Below, piece after piece: positions 12,739-24,759 of a stretch of 64,000 nucleotides of DNA. Position numbers and translations under genes: made by a program. Numbering within the stretch: position 1 is the stretch's first letter; the number at the start of each line of letters is the position of its first letter. Location of the stretch: assembly GCA_021018995.1 (NCBI GenBank), contig CM037584.1:142059317-142123316 (forward strand), read 5' to 3'. Under the pieces are notes generated by a model, which worked only from the letters and a program-made list of their open reading frames with translations, made no database searches and had not been told where the DNA came from. This DNA comes from Chloranthus sessilifolius. Its lineage: Eukaryota; Streptophyta; Magnoliopsida; Chloranthales; Chloranthaceae.

Positions 12739-12838
12739 AATAGGTGTATCTGAAAGGGTCGATAAGATAAATTTCCCTAAAGTAGACCAATAGGTGTATC
12801 TGAAAGGGTCGATAAGGTAAATTTCCCTAAAGTAGACC
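12739..12838. repeat. 50-bp tandem duplication spanning the right end of MULE A
   Basis: The block AATAGGTG...TAAAGTAGACC occurs twice head to tail with a period of 50 bases and one visible difference. Each copy holds the last 39 bases of the element plus the nine-base target duplication and two flanking bases. The duplication therefore arose after insertion. Confidence 0.9.
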
Positions 12839-13344
12839 ATTCAGATGATGTAATCATAATTCTTGATTTCTTTCTTTGAAAAATGTGTTAATAATGAGTT
12901 CCTTATGCATGAGGTGTTTTTTAGGGACGAGAGAGGGGCAGAAAAGACTCACTCAACTTATATTTTTCAAGTCATCTTATAAGGACAGAGCGGCGAAATT
13001 TCGTGAAATTTGCCAAAAATGAGGGCCAAACGAAAGTTTTGAAGAAATTTGAGTGCTTTTCGATAATTTCAAAAATTTTATTATTTTTGGCGAATTTCAA
13101 AAATTTAGGTGATTTTCGAAAGTTTTTGTAAATTTCAGTATATTATATGATGAGAGAATACTATTCTCAAAATAGTAGCTTTGTGCTTAAAAGTTAAGAG
13201 ATTCAACACAGCTGGTAAGCATGTTAAAGGAACTTACATTATATAAGTGGCTACCCATGTCAATTTTTTTGTTCCCACCGCTGTGGGACTAAAAAATAAG
13301 TGCAGTTTGCTCAATGGTTACCGTTTAATCACTCAAAAGGCTGT
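12839..13344. other. Intergenic, no gene seen
   Basis: A/T-rich sequence. 12985-13135 repeats a loose AAATTTTCGAAA-like phrase, and a similar stretch lies at 26180-26300. I see no coding region or RNA gene. Confidence 0.5.
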
Positions 13345-16300
13345 TTTTTCACCCCACCTCCTCCACTTAGTATGCATTAATTGCCTTTGAATCAGATAGT
13401 CGAGGTCATCTTTCATCCTCATCTTTTGCACATTAGATCTATGGACCGTAGTCGTACCATCAGACGGTTGATTTTTTATTATGCATTGCACACATCTCAA
13501 AAAGTGACGTTAAAATCATGCTTGAGTGTGATGGAGGTCATATGATTTTAGGGGCACTTTTTAAAATATATGTCATATATAATAAAAAACTGACCGTCTG
13601 ATGGTACGCCCACAATCCATAGGTCCATTATTGTAATAACCCAGATTTTTGAATTTTATTAAATGGTATTAGATGATGTACCACACAGTGCGTGGTGCTA
13701 ACGCTCCACACCGGAATATACCCACTTTAGAAATAGTCTAATTTTTTTATATATATCAATATTAGACTCATTGCGGAGTACTTGTCGATACGATTCCAAC
13801 GATATATAATTTGTCAATTTTCGATAAGAATATAAAAAGTTATGCCCGTTTGAAGAGTGAAGCGGGTTAAAGGGCACAATTATAAATTCGGGAGAGAATC
13901 ACCATTTACCTTGGTGCTTACACAAAGCGCTGGAGCAAAACCTCTTCTCAAGCTTTTCAAGTCACGTATGAATTCTACTTGCGTGTAAAAACTACTATTT
14001 TATTAAATCTTATACGGAAAGTCTTAATTAGAGTTAACTTTATCTGAGAATTAGATATATATTTACTTCTTCTCTCGATTTGTCTTTCTTTATTCCTCTT
14101 CTCTTGCAAAAGCTCGTCGATTGCCATCTTTCACGTAATTCCGGATCTCCAGATTTTCGATCTTATCGGAAGAATCTTACACCATCAAAGTTTCTCATCA
14201 TTTGCGACCAATTTATCGGAAAGAATTCTCGCGAAAAGACTCGGGCATATCGTCTCTCGAATCCGATCTCCATCAACCCAAATCATCGTAGGATTCGAAT
14301 CACGCTTCAACAAGTGGGTGCCTCTAAATCCATCTTAAATTATTCAGTTATTTCTTAAAAAAGAAAACCCTAATTTTTCCTTAAATTTTGATAAATTTCG
14401 GGTCTAAAAAATATAGAAATTAGGCCCAAAATCGATAGGATCGTTTTTCCCAGATTTTCGTGAAATTCGGCCAAACTCTTCAACAGACACAGCCTCGGTA
14501 TTTTTGCCATAACGTTTTACTCCGAACTCTGATTGACGTGATTCTTGCGGCATTGGAAAGAAGACAACGAGATCTACAACTTTTTCTGAAATAGCAATTT
14601 CACGAATTTAATATTTTTAAGGTAAAAATTGAGCTGCAAGTCGGGATACGTTTTAGATGATCCAAGGTTACTCGGGTTTGACATTATTTTTTTAACTCTT
14701 GGACTATTTTACGCTAAACTTATCTCTAGACTTATAAATCGCTAAAATTAAATAAAATACATTAAATAGCTTGCATCGAATAACAATCTATAAGTTTAAG
14801 GGGTCAAATATGGACGTTTTTCAATACTTACCATTCTATTACCTCCTCTAAGCCTCATACAATTATTGAATTAACACATGCGCTCCTTTAGAATTTTAAA
14901 ATAGGTTGGATCGCTATACCAGTCAATCACCAAATTTCATGAATATAATTAACCTTAATGAAGTATAGTTTCAACACTATTGTAAAATAAATATAGTTAA
15001 ATATTTCTTATTTTCTGTTTTACTTTAATATTTCGTATGTTATGCTCTTTATTAATTTTCTTTAAAAATATGAAATGTTTAAGGTTTATGTTATAATTCA
15101 TTCTTATATATGTTCACCATTATCATATGACATTCATCATATAGAAAATCACGATAGGGCATACGCATATAAGTTAAGAATAAAATATGACACATGACTT
15201 AAGCCTTCGTCACGGTGGGGTTTCTTTCACGGTCACGTGGAACTTGGAATGTAGGCATCCATGTATGGATGCAACCCCTCTATGGTAGTATGGGATACCA
15301 CACGAAGTATATCTAGGTTACTACGGAACCCGTCCCTTGGAAAACGTGGTTTAGTGAAGCCTATCGCACCGTGGCCTATTCTAACTAAGTTTTAAGAAAA
15401 AATGAGAAAAGAATATGTTAAGACACATATATATTAAGAAAGTGGGGACTTAAGCCCACGCAAATATAAAATCGGGGCGGGGACCTAAGCTCAGAACCGA
15501 ATAATGTTATGATATGTTAAGATACGCTGTGAAGGCCAGCTAAATATAAATTAAGTTTCTACACGTGTCATACCTTACGAGCCACAGTAAGGGCTTAACG
15601 TCTGCAGTCAAGACGGGTCTTAAGGACATTATAGCCTTGTCTCGAACTAAGGGGACATCGTGGTTACTATACCGGCAACCTCATCTGGCTGGATGGTGGT
15701 TTATGTTATGATATGGAGGTTAGGTGGTTATCTACACGTGGACCTCGCGTGGTAGGCTCGAGCAGCGATCCTGGCACAAATTGTTTAAATAAGATAAGAT
15801 GCAAAGTACGTTGTGTAGGCATATGGAGTAATTAATAAGACTTACGATATGTTACGTATGCTAAGTTGATGAGACAAATAGGAAAAGAGATAAGAAAATA
15901 GAAGCATCATACACTCTTCATGTTATATTAGTATATTTTTCAGTCTTGATTATGATAGTCTATGAATTATGGATAAGTTTATTTTATTTATTTAAGATGT
16001 TGGTTATATTTTTAAAATACACCGTAATTCAAGCGATTGCACACACGCCCAAGTTATGGTGGATCGATTGTGCAACCTGCTGAGTTTACGCGATTGAGTA
16101 AACTCACCCCCCTCCCAAAATCTAACAGTTTCAGGTGAAGATTCTACTTATCCCGTCCTTGATGATTTGAAAGCTGCTGATCCGGAGATGGCTCATATAA
16201 ACAAGGATGTCGGCTACCACCTTGATGAGAGCGTAGATCCAGCAGATTTTTACCAGCATTGAGAACCCTTTTACTCTAGTTTTCATTATTTCTTAAGAGA

Positions 16301-16710
16301 CTTGTTTTAGCCTTGATATATTGTGTGAGTTTACATTTGAGACCGTTTTACCCTATCTGAAACTGATTTTGATTTGATATCCTAGATGCATGGTTAGGAT
16401 TAAGTACTTCATTATTATTGTCTATGTTTTTCGTTATTAATTTATAAGTAAATTATTTTTAATGCTATCTTAAATGCCTCAATCCATATGCTAAGTCAAT
16501 TTATAGATTATGTGTATGTCCGCTTATCGCCTTAACCAGCGTGCGGTGTCATAACACGGAATTCTAGGCCCTCGATATCGGGTAAGGATTCTGGGTCGTG
16601 ACAATTCTATAGGATATGGAGATGAAAAACGACCTTCACTATCTGATTCAAAGGCGGTCAATGCATGCCAACTAAAGAAAGTGGGGTGAGAAAGCAGTCT
16701 GATGGGGTGA
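13345..16710. repeat. Hairpin MITE split by a solo LTR
   Basis: The left part (13345-13631) and right part (16604-16710) are inverted copies around CACCCCACCTCC, CTTTGAATCAGATAGTCGAGG and their complements. An inner hairpin with CATCAGACGG at 13435-13625 is shared with the elements at 3.4 kb and 62.9 kb. The 2.97-kb LTR at 13632-16603 interrupts it. Confidence 0.6.
13632..16603 (+). mobile_element. Solo LTR, Gypsy-type, 2.97 kb (fossil)
   Basis: Begins TGTAATAACCC and ends GGGTCGTGACA (TG...CA). The flanks ATTAT and ATTCT form a five-base target duplication with one difference. It is the same family as 58012-60978 (opposite strand). It shares long blocks, for example 15210-15385, with the ~4.1-kb LTRs in the GALT-like intron. 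No internal region is attached, so it looks like an LTR-LTR recombination remnant. The Gypsy assignment rests on LTR length and on the Met-tRNA-type primer site next to a related LTR. Confidence 0.8.
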
Positions 16711-16799
16711 GTATAATGGTACCCTTTGCTAATTTGTCTTCTATAGTTTTATACTTGAGTTCGGCGTCAGTGCTTGGACCAATTGCTAATTTTTTAAAA

Positions 16800-16885
16800 G
16801 GGAAATTTACCTGACCGGCCCTGTCAGGTCCGCCTTTTACGTCAGAAGCCCTATAGTTTCACTTTTACCCAGACAAACCAGCTCC
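16800..16885 (+). repeat. Left terminal inverted repeat of MULE B
   Basis: Pairs with 26085-26170 on the other strand with only scattered differences, over CTGTCAGR-, ACRTCAGAAGCCC- and GTTTCACTTTTACCC-type blocks. Confidence 0.88.
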
Positions 16886-17226
16886 AAGCCTAGCCGACCC
16901 TAAGGAGAGTAAAAGGTCCAAATTACCCCCTTCTATGACCTTCTTTAACCAACAAAGCATCGTCTTCTTCCTCATTTTATCCTGCAAAAAAGTTAGAGGT
17001 GTAAAACCCTAGACGGAGTGTCCTTACTTAGTCTGATCTGCTCCGATCTACTATTTCGAAGAAGAAAACAGAGGCTTGGAAGAAGAAGGCCCTGCATTTC
17101 TTCATTGTGGCAAAAAGACCCTGAACTTTGTCCTTGCGACGAGAGGTATCCTACTTAACCCCATTTTCAGTTTATTAGTGTTATTTAGTGATGCAGTATC
17201 TCTTAGAAGAAGAAGGCTCAAGATTT

Positions 17227-17477
17227 CGTCATCGGCTCCATACAATCCATATCGATTGCAAATACAATCGGCATCGACTCCATATAGAGTCGATGACGAT
17301 TGTGTATACAATCGATATCGATTGTGTATGGAGTCGATGCCGATTGTATTTGCAATCGATATCGATTTTGTATGGAGCCGATATCGACTCTATATGGAGT
17401 CGATGCCGATTGTATACACAATCGATATCGACTCTATATAGAGTCGATATCGATTGTATTTGCAATCGGCATCGAGT
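17227..17477. repeat. 22-bp palindromic repeat array B1
   Basis: Eleven units in perfect 22-base register, the cleanest array in the window. Cores are TCGATATCGA, TCGATGCCGA or TCGATGACGA. Spacers are TTGTATTTGCAA, TTGTATACACAA or CTCTATATAGAG. It lies in a probable 5' leader intron of the transposase gene whose acceptor is TTAAACAG just before 17541. Confidence 0.95.
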
Positions 17478-17543
17478 TATAGTCGTCTTTTCTCTTTTGT
17501 TTCATCAGTCTTATGACCTTTCCTTCTCATTCTTAAACAGACG

Positions 17544-20291
17544 ATGACGGACGTGAGGATTCCTCTTCTTTGTCACTATGATGGTCTTCTTGTAAACGAT
17601 AATGGCTTGTATGAAGATGGTCGGCGGAGGCTTATTAACATTTCAATTGAAATTTCTTATGAACAATTCATAAGGCGAATGTCTGCTGTCAGTTTTGCGA
17701 AAGCGGATGAAACAGTTTCCACAAAGTTTCATATGAAGATAGTGAATACGCCTGTGGTTGCCGACATTTTGGACTCTGATGATTTGGCTACATTATTTAC
17801 GTTTTATAAATCCGGAGTGGACGTTATAAAAGTATTCATCATTAAGGAACCGTCATCCTTCCCAGTTGAAGCTGAACAAGTAAATCTCGGCGGGACTGAT
17901 TTTGTGTCTCATTCATTTCAGCCATGTAAGTTTGAGGATGAAATTGTATACGATACCGTCCCGTTAGGCGATGACGGTTATATTGCGGCGAACGATGGCA
18001 GAGGGAAAGCAACATTTGATTTAAACGATGCTCCGATTGAATCATATGATGACCCAGTAAAATACATGCATGGGTCACAACAATGTAGTCAATGGTTAGA
18101 CTATACTTCAGAAAGGGTGGTGGATACCAACGATTTCAGTCATATCTTCCCCGGTGGATGGACAACTTGGTTTACTCAAGACTTATGTTCTACCATGCCA
18201 TCGATGGGAATTACCGGAGTAACTCAACCCCATGTCCATACATATGAGCACCCCTTCGGTGAAGGGCCTAGCCAACCACGCCATTATCCATTCTGTGAAG
18301 GATCCGGTCAATCACATCAGAACCCCTTCGGTGAAGGATCTAGTCAACTACCCGAGAACACCGCTAGTGAATGGCGTAGTCATCATCAAGCCATGAATGA
18401 AGATACCTTAGAAGAAGAATATGAAGGCGAACCGGATGGGTTTATCAAAGAGGATCCGAAAATTTTTGTGAGAGACATTGACAATCCCCTAGTAGACGGA
18501 GATTACGAAATGTCAGAGACAACGGGCGATTCCTCCGATGAAGAGGTGGAAACTGAATATCGGAATTTGACGTTTAAAATTGGAGAGTTCTTCCGAGACA
18601 AACAAACATTTCAAAGAGCATTGAAAGAACACGCGGTGGAGAAAAACTTTCAAATTCGGCCTTTGAGGACCGCTAGTTATCGAGTGACAACCGGATGCTA
18701 CGAACCCGATTGTTCGTGGTGAATACATGCTTCTAAATTGACTGGGCTCGATTCTTTCCAAATCAAGACATTCAATAGTACTCACACATGCGGAGCCGCT
18801 AAGATCGGACCGCATGATCACCGTAATGCAACAATCTCCTTCGTAGCGAATTATGTACGGGATAAACTTATGGAAGGATTCGACTACACACCGGCGTCGA
18901 TAATGTTTGATATTGCAAAAGCTTATAATGTGCAAATCTCATATGCAAAAGCTTGGAGGGGAAAAGAGATTGCCCTTAATGATATTAGAGGAAATTGGGA
19001 AGGACAATTTGTTGATCTACCGGCCTACGTGAAGGAGATGGAGAGGGTAGATCCTAATATACAAACATCCTTTCAACTTACTCTTGACGGTAAGTTTCAA
19101 AGATTTTTTTAGAGTTTTGGCCCATGCATCGGAAGCTACCGTAATACACTTCATCGCATATTGCTTGTAGACGGCACACACCTACGAGGACGTTTCGAAG
19201 GGATCCTACTTATCGCCTCTGCGCAAGACGGTAATGGTCATATATTACCGTTAGCATTTGCCGTGGTCGAGTTAGAAGAAGAGGATACGTGGATGTGGTT
19301 TCTTGAACGGGTAGGTGCGTTCGTGATCGGTGGGTTTAACGAAGATCTCGTAATTATCACGGACAGGTCGAAGGGTTTAATAAATGCGGTGAAACGTATC
19401 TTCCCTAACGCATATCACAACTACTGCATGCGGCATATGACACAAAATTTGCAGCACAAGTATCCCAGGAACAATGTGAAGGGTCTATGGTGGTGCGCCG
19501 CGCGTGCATATTCGAAAGAGAAATTTGATTATTTTATTAACGAAATGAAGAAAGATCCTGCTGATTCTCAGGCCGTAGAATATATTTTGAAAATAGATCC
19601 AAAGCATTGGGCACGCGCACATATGGAAGGAAGGCAGTACGATTCCCTGACTACGAATATTGTCGAAAGTTTAAACAGCGTGCTAAAAATAGCTCGAGAG
19701 AAACCAATTATTGACTTAATCAGAACTACTAGAGAGAAAGTCGCCGATCATTTTCAAAAATGCAGAGAGATATCTGATAAATGGACCACCCTTCTCTGCC
19801 CGAAAGCAGACGCTCACATGAAGAAGGTGTTGCAATGGGCCGGTAGAAAGAGAGCTCAACCATACGGGCGCGATCAATTCCAAGTCAATTTCGGAAATTA
19901 CATTCATCACGTTGACTTGGAACACAAGACCTGTAGTTGCCGCCGTTGGCACATTCATGGCTTGCCTTGCTCCCATGCCATGGCGGCCATCAATCAAAGA
20001 AGTTACGACTACTATAAATTTTGTGAGAACTGGTTTTTCACCGCTTGCTTTAGACAAACATATGACGAGCAATGGGTTCCCACCCTCGATAAAAGTCAAT
20101 GGGAGTTCCAACCAGAGCAACTCCCTGAAAATATGAAAGTGAGACCACCCTATTATTGCCGAAAGCAAGCCGGCCGTCCGAGGAAGAGAAGGATAAGGTC
20201 TAAGGGTGAGGTTAGGGCACTACAGTGTAGCAGGTGCAGTGAATATGGTCACAACCGCAGGAGCTGCAAGGCAGTGGGACCGATGGGCTAA
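17544..20291 (+). pseudogene. MuDR-type MULE transposase of MULE B (two in-frame stops)
   Basis: One reading frame of about 915 codons encodes a full-length transposase, which cuts and rejoins DNA at the element ends. The N-terminal 340 residues are acidic and poorly conserved. A MuDR-type DNA-binding region follows (FRDKQTFQRALKEHAVEKNF... CYEPDCSW, residues about 350-392). The catalytic domain begins at ILLVDGTHLRGRFEG, with Asp in VDGTHL, Asp in ITDRSKG, the C/H pair YCMRHM, and a likely Glu in NIVESLNS. Next come a SWIM zinc finger (CSCRRWHIHGLPCSHAMAA) and a CCHC knuckle (CSRCSEYGHNRRSC) near the end. Two stops interrupt it. TGA at 18720-18722 stands where MULE A has CGA, a CpG C-to-T change. 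TAG at 19110-19112 is also present in MULE A. Frame is otherwise unbroken and codons look constrained. A splice event removing the TAG cannot be excluded: a GTAAGT lies 22 bases upstream. Confidence 0.9.
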
Positions 20292-20375
20292 CAGTGTATA
20301 TTTTTAATAATGATAGATTGAATGTAAATGAGAAATTCAGAATCCATATTTTTTTACACTGTAATATAGTCTTTA

Positions 20376-20645
20376 CCGATATATCATAGAGTCGTCATCG
20401 ATTGTATAAATAATCGATATCGATTCTATATAGAGTCGCCATCGACTATTTATAAAGTCGATATCGATTCATTTAAGAATCGGTATAGATTATGGATACC
20501 GTCGATGGACGACTCTATATAGAGTCGATATCGATTACCTAAAGAATCGTGAACGATTAGTTATATAGTCGGTAGCGATTACATACAGAGTCGTCACCGA
20601 TTATTTATATAGTCGATGACGACTATATATGTAGTCGCTAATGGA
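20376..20645. repeat. 22-bp palindromic repeat array B2 between convergent genes
   Basis: About twelve units between the transposase stop (20291) and the 3' end of the Ulp1-type gene on the other strand. One unit has an extra base. Same position as A5. Confidence 0.9.
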
Positions 20646-21659
20646 TGCTATTTCTACTTTTTAACTACAACTACATAAAAATAGTGCAATTATATTCAAA
20701 ATAATTCATTAAGAAAAAATATTTTATTTATAATTACAAAAATATTCAAATACAACCACTCATCGTTGTTCTCCTTTTTGTCGCCCTTCGCCAAGATCGC
20801 CATCGCTCGTATGTAGCCGATATGGCCAATTTCCTCGATCCTATCTATATCCGATTATGAGTTAAATTTCTTCCCCATCATAAAGTATTCGACATACTTC
20901 ACAACAAACACTCCACAACCACAGAGTTGGTCCTGTCGGGGACAAATTTTGATCCAACAAGGATAGCTCTTCTTCATTAGTGCAGCGGAGTCACCGTACG
21001 AATATAAAATCACGGGAAGGTATTGGGTCTGTTTCGAAATAATAGAGAGGAGTGTCAGATATGTTAAGCTAACAATGATAAAAGATATGCTAAGCAAAAT
21101 ATCTTACCAGCGCCTGCAATTGGGACACATATCTTTCCTTAGAGGACCTATTAAATATAGAATTCGACGATCATTATCGATCGTTCGACTAACTTTACGA
21201 TCATAGCGCCCGATGTAGTGGTTGTTACGAATGTATTGGCAGAAATATCGACAAAGACGTAATATAATCTCAAAAGGTATGATAGAAAAATTAAAAAGAA
21301 TAATTATAAAGAGGATAAAAGCATACTATGTTGCATTCGTGAGCCCACAGATTCCGAAGCTCATTGAAGAAGAAAGTTTCCATCAGCTTCTTCCCTCCGG
21401 TCTCTCTTTGTCTATAGGCAGCCCACCTTTGAACTTGAACCTCGATCGACTGGTCGTATAATTTTTCAGTAAGCAGGAACTTGTTGAAATCTCTCAGTTC
21501 ATAGCCCATGTACGTCAGCGCGGCAGGGTCCATAAGGAAGTTTTTGACCTCTTTCTCAGGATGAATTTTATCATCAATAACTTTCAAATGTCTCAGGTAG
21601 GCGCCCATAACTTGAAACCAATGCAGTTAGATTAAAATATGCAGTTAGAGTTAAATATA

Positions 21660-21885
21660 TAATCGTTATCAACTCTATAAGTCATCGATATCGATTCATT
21701 TGAGAGTCGGTAACGATTATTTAAGTCATCGAAATAGTTATCGACTCTCTAATGAATCGATGTCGATGATGTACAGAGTCGCTAACGATTACATAAGCCA
21801 TCGTTCGCGACTCTAAAAGCCATCGATAACGATTACATAAGTCATCGATAACGATTACATAAGCCATCGATAACGATTTTGCCTA
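21660..21885. repeat. 22-bp palindromic repeat array B3
   Basis: About ten units in the intron next to the Ulp1 peptidase exon. The last four alternate ATAAGTCA and ATAAGCCA spacer ends. Same position as A4. Confidence 0.9.
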
Positions 21886-22583
21886 CAGTATGTTAAACTT
21901 ACAAAGTTATCCAGGTACTGAGTTCCCGCCAGACATCTGAAGGATTGCACCACCAGCTTATACTTGCCGACAGTGCTAACATATTCTCTGCATAAAAAAT
22001 GGCCAACTTAACTAATCTTCACGATAAATATATAATAATAAAGTTAAGTATTCAGGATAGAATAACTTACTCGTCCTCCTTCAGAGGCTTGTTCCATATG
22101 TCTAGCATATATTTTTGCTCCGCTGTTAGCTCAGCAGGAGCATCTTCATCCGTAGACCCAGGACCAGCGGTAATGACTGCCACCGGTCCAGTCTCAGCAG
22201 TTGGTCCTTTGCTGGCCTTCTCGGTAGGCTTCTTTTCAGTCGCTACCCTTCGCTGGGCCTTAGGTTTGACGACAATTACTTTGCTGACTTTTGCTTGCCT
22301 AGGTCTTAAGCGAAGCTCAGCTTGTTGGTGAGGCAATTGGGAAGAGGTTTCCTCTTCACCAGCAGGACCCTTATCAGTTTGGGTCTCAGGCTGCTTGTCA
22401 GCAGCTGCCTTCACCTCATCAACGGGAGGAGGAGGAGGAACCTAATGCGCAGGAGCTGATGGTTCCTCATCGAAGGCTGTGTCGCACACCTTCAATATCA
22501 GCTCCTCCATAGCCACATCATGTACATCGTAATAATGATGCAAAATAAGAATTAATTTTTGGTCCACATTTTAAAAAGTCCAA

Positions 22584-22768
22584 ATCGATTTTAAATATAA
22601 TCGTTATCGACTGTACTTATAGTCGCTATCGATTTTATATATGATCGTTATGGATTATATATATAGTCGCGATCGATTGTAAATAGAATCGAGACGGACT
22701 GCATATATAATCGATAACGATTGAATATATTATCGGTATCGACTCTATATATAATCGATATCGATTTA
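22584..22768. repeat. 22-bp palindromic repeat array B4
   Basis: About eight units next to the coiled-coil exon's donor. Same position as A3. Confidence 0.88.
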
Positions 22769-23435
22769 TGTTAACAAAATTGAACATCTAAAACCAGATT
22801 TCAACACATACCTTAGGTCTCGCCTCCAATAAATTTTTAAGGAGTTCTTTAATATCAATCTGGCCCTTTCTGAATAAATAGTTGTAGTGATTTAACTTCT
22901 GCCACTCCGCATCCCTTGAATTCAGCCTCTCATTGAAGGAGTTGCATAGTTTCTCTAAAGAAGCGCAACGTTTAGCCAAGGCCTTATTCTCTCCCTCCAA
23001 ATCGCTCACTCTTTGGGTGAGCTTCAAGTTATCCAGCGTCAAATGATCGACCCTCCTCAACAAAGAATCATTGGAGGTGGACGGTTCAATTGGCTATCTT
23101 TTTGCCGCCAGCTCTCCTTGGCGGTCCCCCCTAGTTCTTGGCCGACCCTCTCCCACATGCACGGGGCCCTTTTTCGAGAGGGGTTCTTCTTCAGACGTCG
23201 ATGCGTCATCCCATTCTTCCTCTCCCTCTCCAACATTCTCGACCGAAATGTAATTTCTTTTCTTCTTCGGCCGAATCTCTTCCACAGCTTTCTTGACCGG
23301 TTCTTTCCTCTTCCCCCAACCTCCTTTTGAACCCGTAGATATTCTCTTAACACGGGTATCTCTAATTCAAAGCCCTGAGGCACGAGGGGAGTGCGAACCT
23401 TTTGAAAGAAAATGAAACATGTAAACAACAGAATA

Positions 23436-23675
23436 AAATGATCGTTATATATAATAAATCACTCTCGATTATGTAAAGAATCTATTATTTAATAAATCGT
23501 TATCGATTCGTTAAAAAATCGCTATCGATTAGTTAACGAATCGTTATCGACTACTTAGTAAGTCGTTATCGACTTTGTACACAATCGTTATCGATTTGTA
23601 AATGAATCGGTATCGATTCTATAATGAATCGTTATCGATTCTGTAATGAATCGTTATCGATTCTAGAATGAATCG
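23436..23675. repeat. 22-bp palindromic repeat array B5
   Basis: Eight perfectly phased units of TCGTTATCGA or TCGGTATCGA with spacers such as TTCTATAATGAA, preceded by two decayed ones. Same position as A2. Confidence 0.92.
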
Positions 23676-24571
23676 GTAAGTTTTTTTTTTTTTAATAGGC
23701 AATAGACCTCATACCTTCTTACTCTAACATCCGCTCATGAGTGTAACCTTTGATCCCGATCACGGACTCATACATTTCAGCCATTTCGTGGGAAAGGGTC
23801 CTTGAGGCCTAGTTTGGGATGGCGATATATATGGCAGATCTCATAAGCCCACCATTGAAGTACATATGCATCCATATGTGTTACGTCTTCGGATTTATCC
23901 ATCTCTCGGTTTTTCTATTCATCGCCGCCTTTATTATATACTCGATCAAGTCTGGTAGGCGTACGGAGTTCGGTTAAAGGTCTCCACATCATCGATGAGG
24001 TCGATGTGGTCTTCCCAAATCGATGGTGGGACCCGGGAAGAGAAATATGTACAACACAAAGAAGGACAACTTTAAGAAGTCCTCATCACTTTCCGCTCTC
24101 CAAATTGCAAGATCTATATGAGACCAGGAGAATTTTTTCCGGAGGCGTTCACGAAAGTATTTGTCAGATCTAATGGTTTGTTCTCTACGGATGGTTTAAC
24201 GGATAGGGTATACTTTTTACGGGCCAACTACGGCAAGGCCCGATGTCAATGCAATGTCTATCTTAGAAGATAGACATCAGTCTTCCCAATTCAAGTGGTT
24301 TTATCAACCCAAAATGTCGATCGCATCCACCACATCGAAAAGAAATCTCACCCTTGGGCATTTGAAATATTCCACCGAATCTCTCAATAACTTCTTCCGA
24401 GCTGGGGTAGCATTTTCGTAGAGATTCGAAACGGCACTAGGCGAACACTTGGCAACAGCTCGGTGTACAACCATCTTGACAGCCTTTTGAAATGAACTGT
24501 AATAAAAAAGAAAGGACTGAGCACCATACTAACAAGGATAGTTAAAAATGTTGATGAAATGTATATATAAA

Positions 24572-24712
24572 ACCTATATCGATTATATATAACCGATATC
24601 GAGTCTACATATAATCAATACCGATTACATATGTAAGCGATAACGACTCTATATGTAATCGATATCGATTACCTATGAAATCGCCAACGACTCAATATAA
24701 ATTCGCAATGAC
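24572..24712. repeat. 22-bp palindromic repeat array B6
   Basis: About six partly decayed units upstream of the Ulp1-type start codon, matching array A1. Confidence 0.8.
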
Positions 24713-24759
24713 CTCAAAATATTTATTTATATAGAAATTACTTAATTTACTGACTCTTA

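Larger units (their letters stand above)
4212..12777. mobile_element. MULE A: Mutator-like element with Ulp1-type gene (KI/Kaonashi-like)
   Basis: About 80 bases at each end are inverted repeats of each other and begin GGGAWATTTAYC. The same termini bound MULE B. The flanks are TAAAGTAGT (4203-4211) and TAAAGTAGA (12778-12786), a nine-base target duplication with one difference, as expected for Mutator-like elements. Inside, a DUF1985-like/Ulp1 protease gene runs on + (4892-8844) and a MuDR-type transposase gene runs on - (12170-9420), so the genes converge. MULEs carrying Ulp1-like genes are known from Arabidopsis (KI) and cucurbits. Both genes are damaged, so this copy is not autonomous. 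Six 22-bp repeat arrays fill its non-coding intervals. Confidence 0.88.
20757..24474 (-). pseudogene. DUF1985-like / Ulp1 cysteine protease gene of MULE B (broken)
   Basis: Runs from ATG at 24474 (MVVHRAVAKCSPSAVSNLYENATPARKKLLRDS) to about 20757. Exon 1 is the DUF1985-like part (about 24474-23715) and contains several frameshifts. The second exon starts after TTTCAAAAG near 23402 (VRTPLVPQGFELEIPVLREYLR) and ends in the coiled-coil block 23063-22810 (LEGENKALAKRCASLEKLCNSF), which is intact here. Block 22414-22070 is basic and Lys/Pro-rich (KPKAQRRVATEKKPTEKA). The peptidase part spans 21608-20800: KNFLMDPAALTYMGYELRDFNKFL, then at 20930-20880 QLCGCGVFVVKYVEYFMMGKKF. The Asp before the catalytic Cys is replaced by Gly, and the His-Trp motif near 21210 reads His-Arg and is out of frame. 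Peptidase activity is therefore unlikely. Confidence 0.72.

Noticed and set aside
17076-17547. Several overlapping open frames on both strands
   Set aside because: They are by-products of the stop-poor 22-bp array and the leader of the transposase gene. None has a recognisable domain.
19716-20168. 150-residue open frame antisense to the transposase
   Set aside because: The + strand in this stretch encodes the catalytic, SWIM and zinc-knuckle parts of the transposase. The antisense frame is a shadow.
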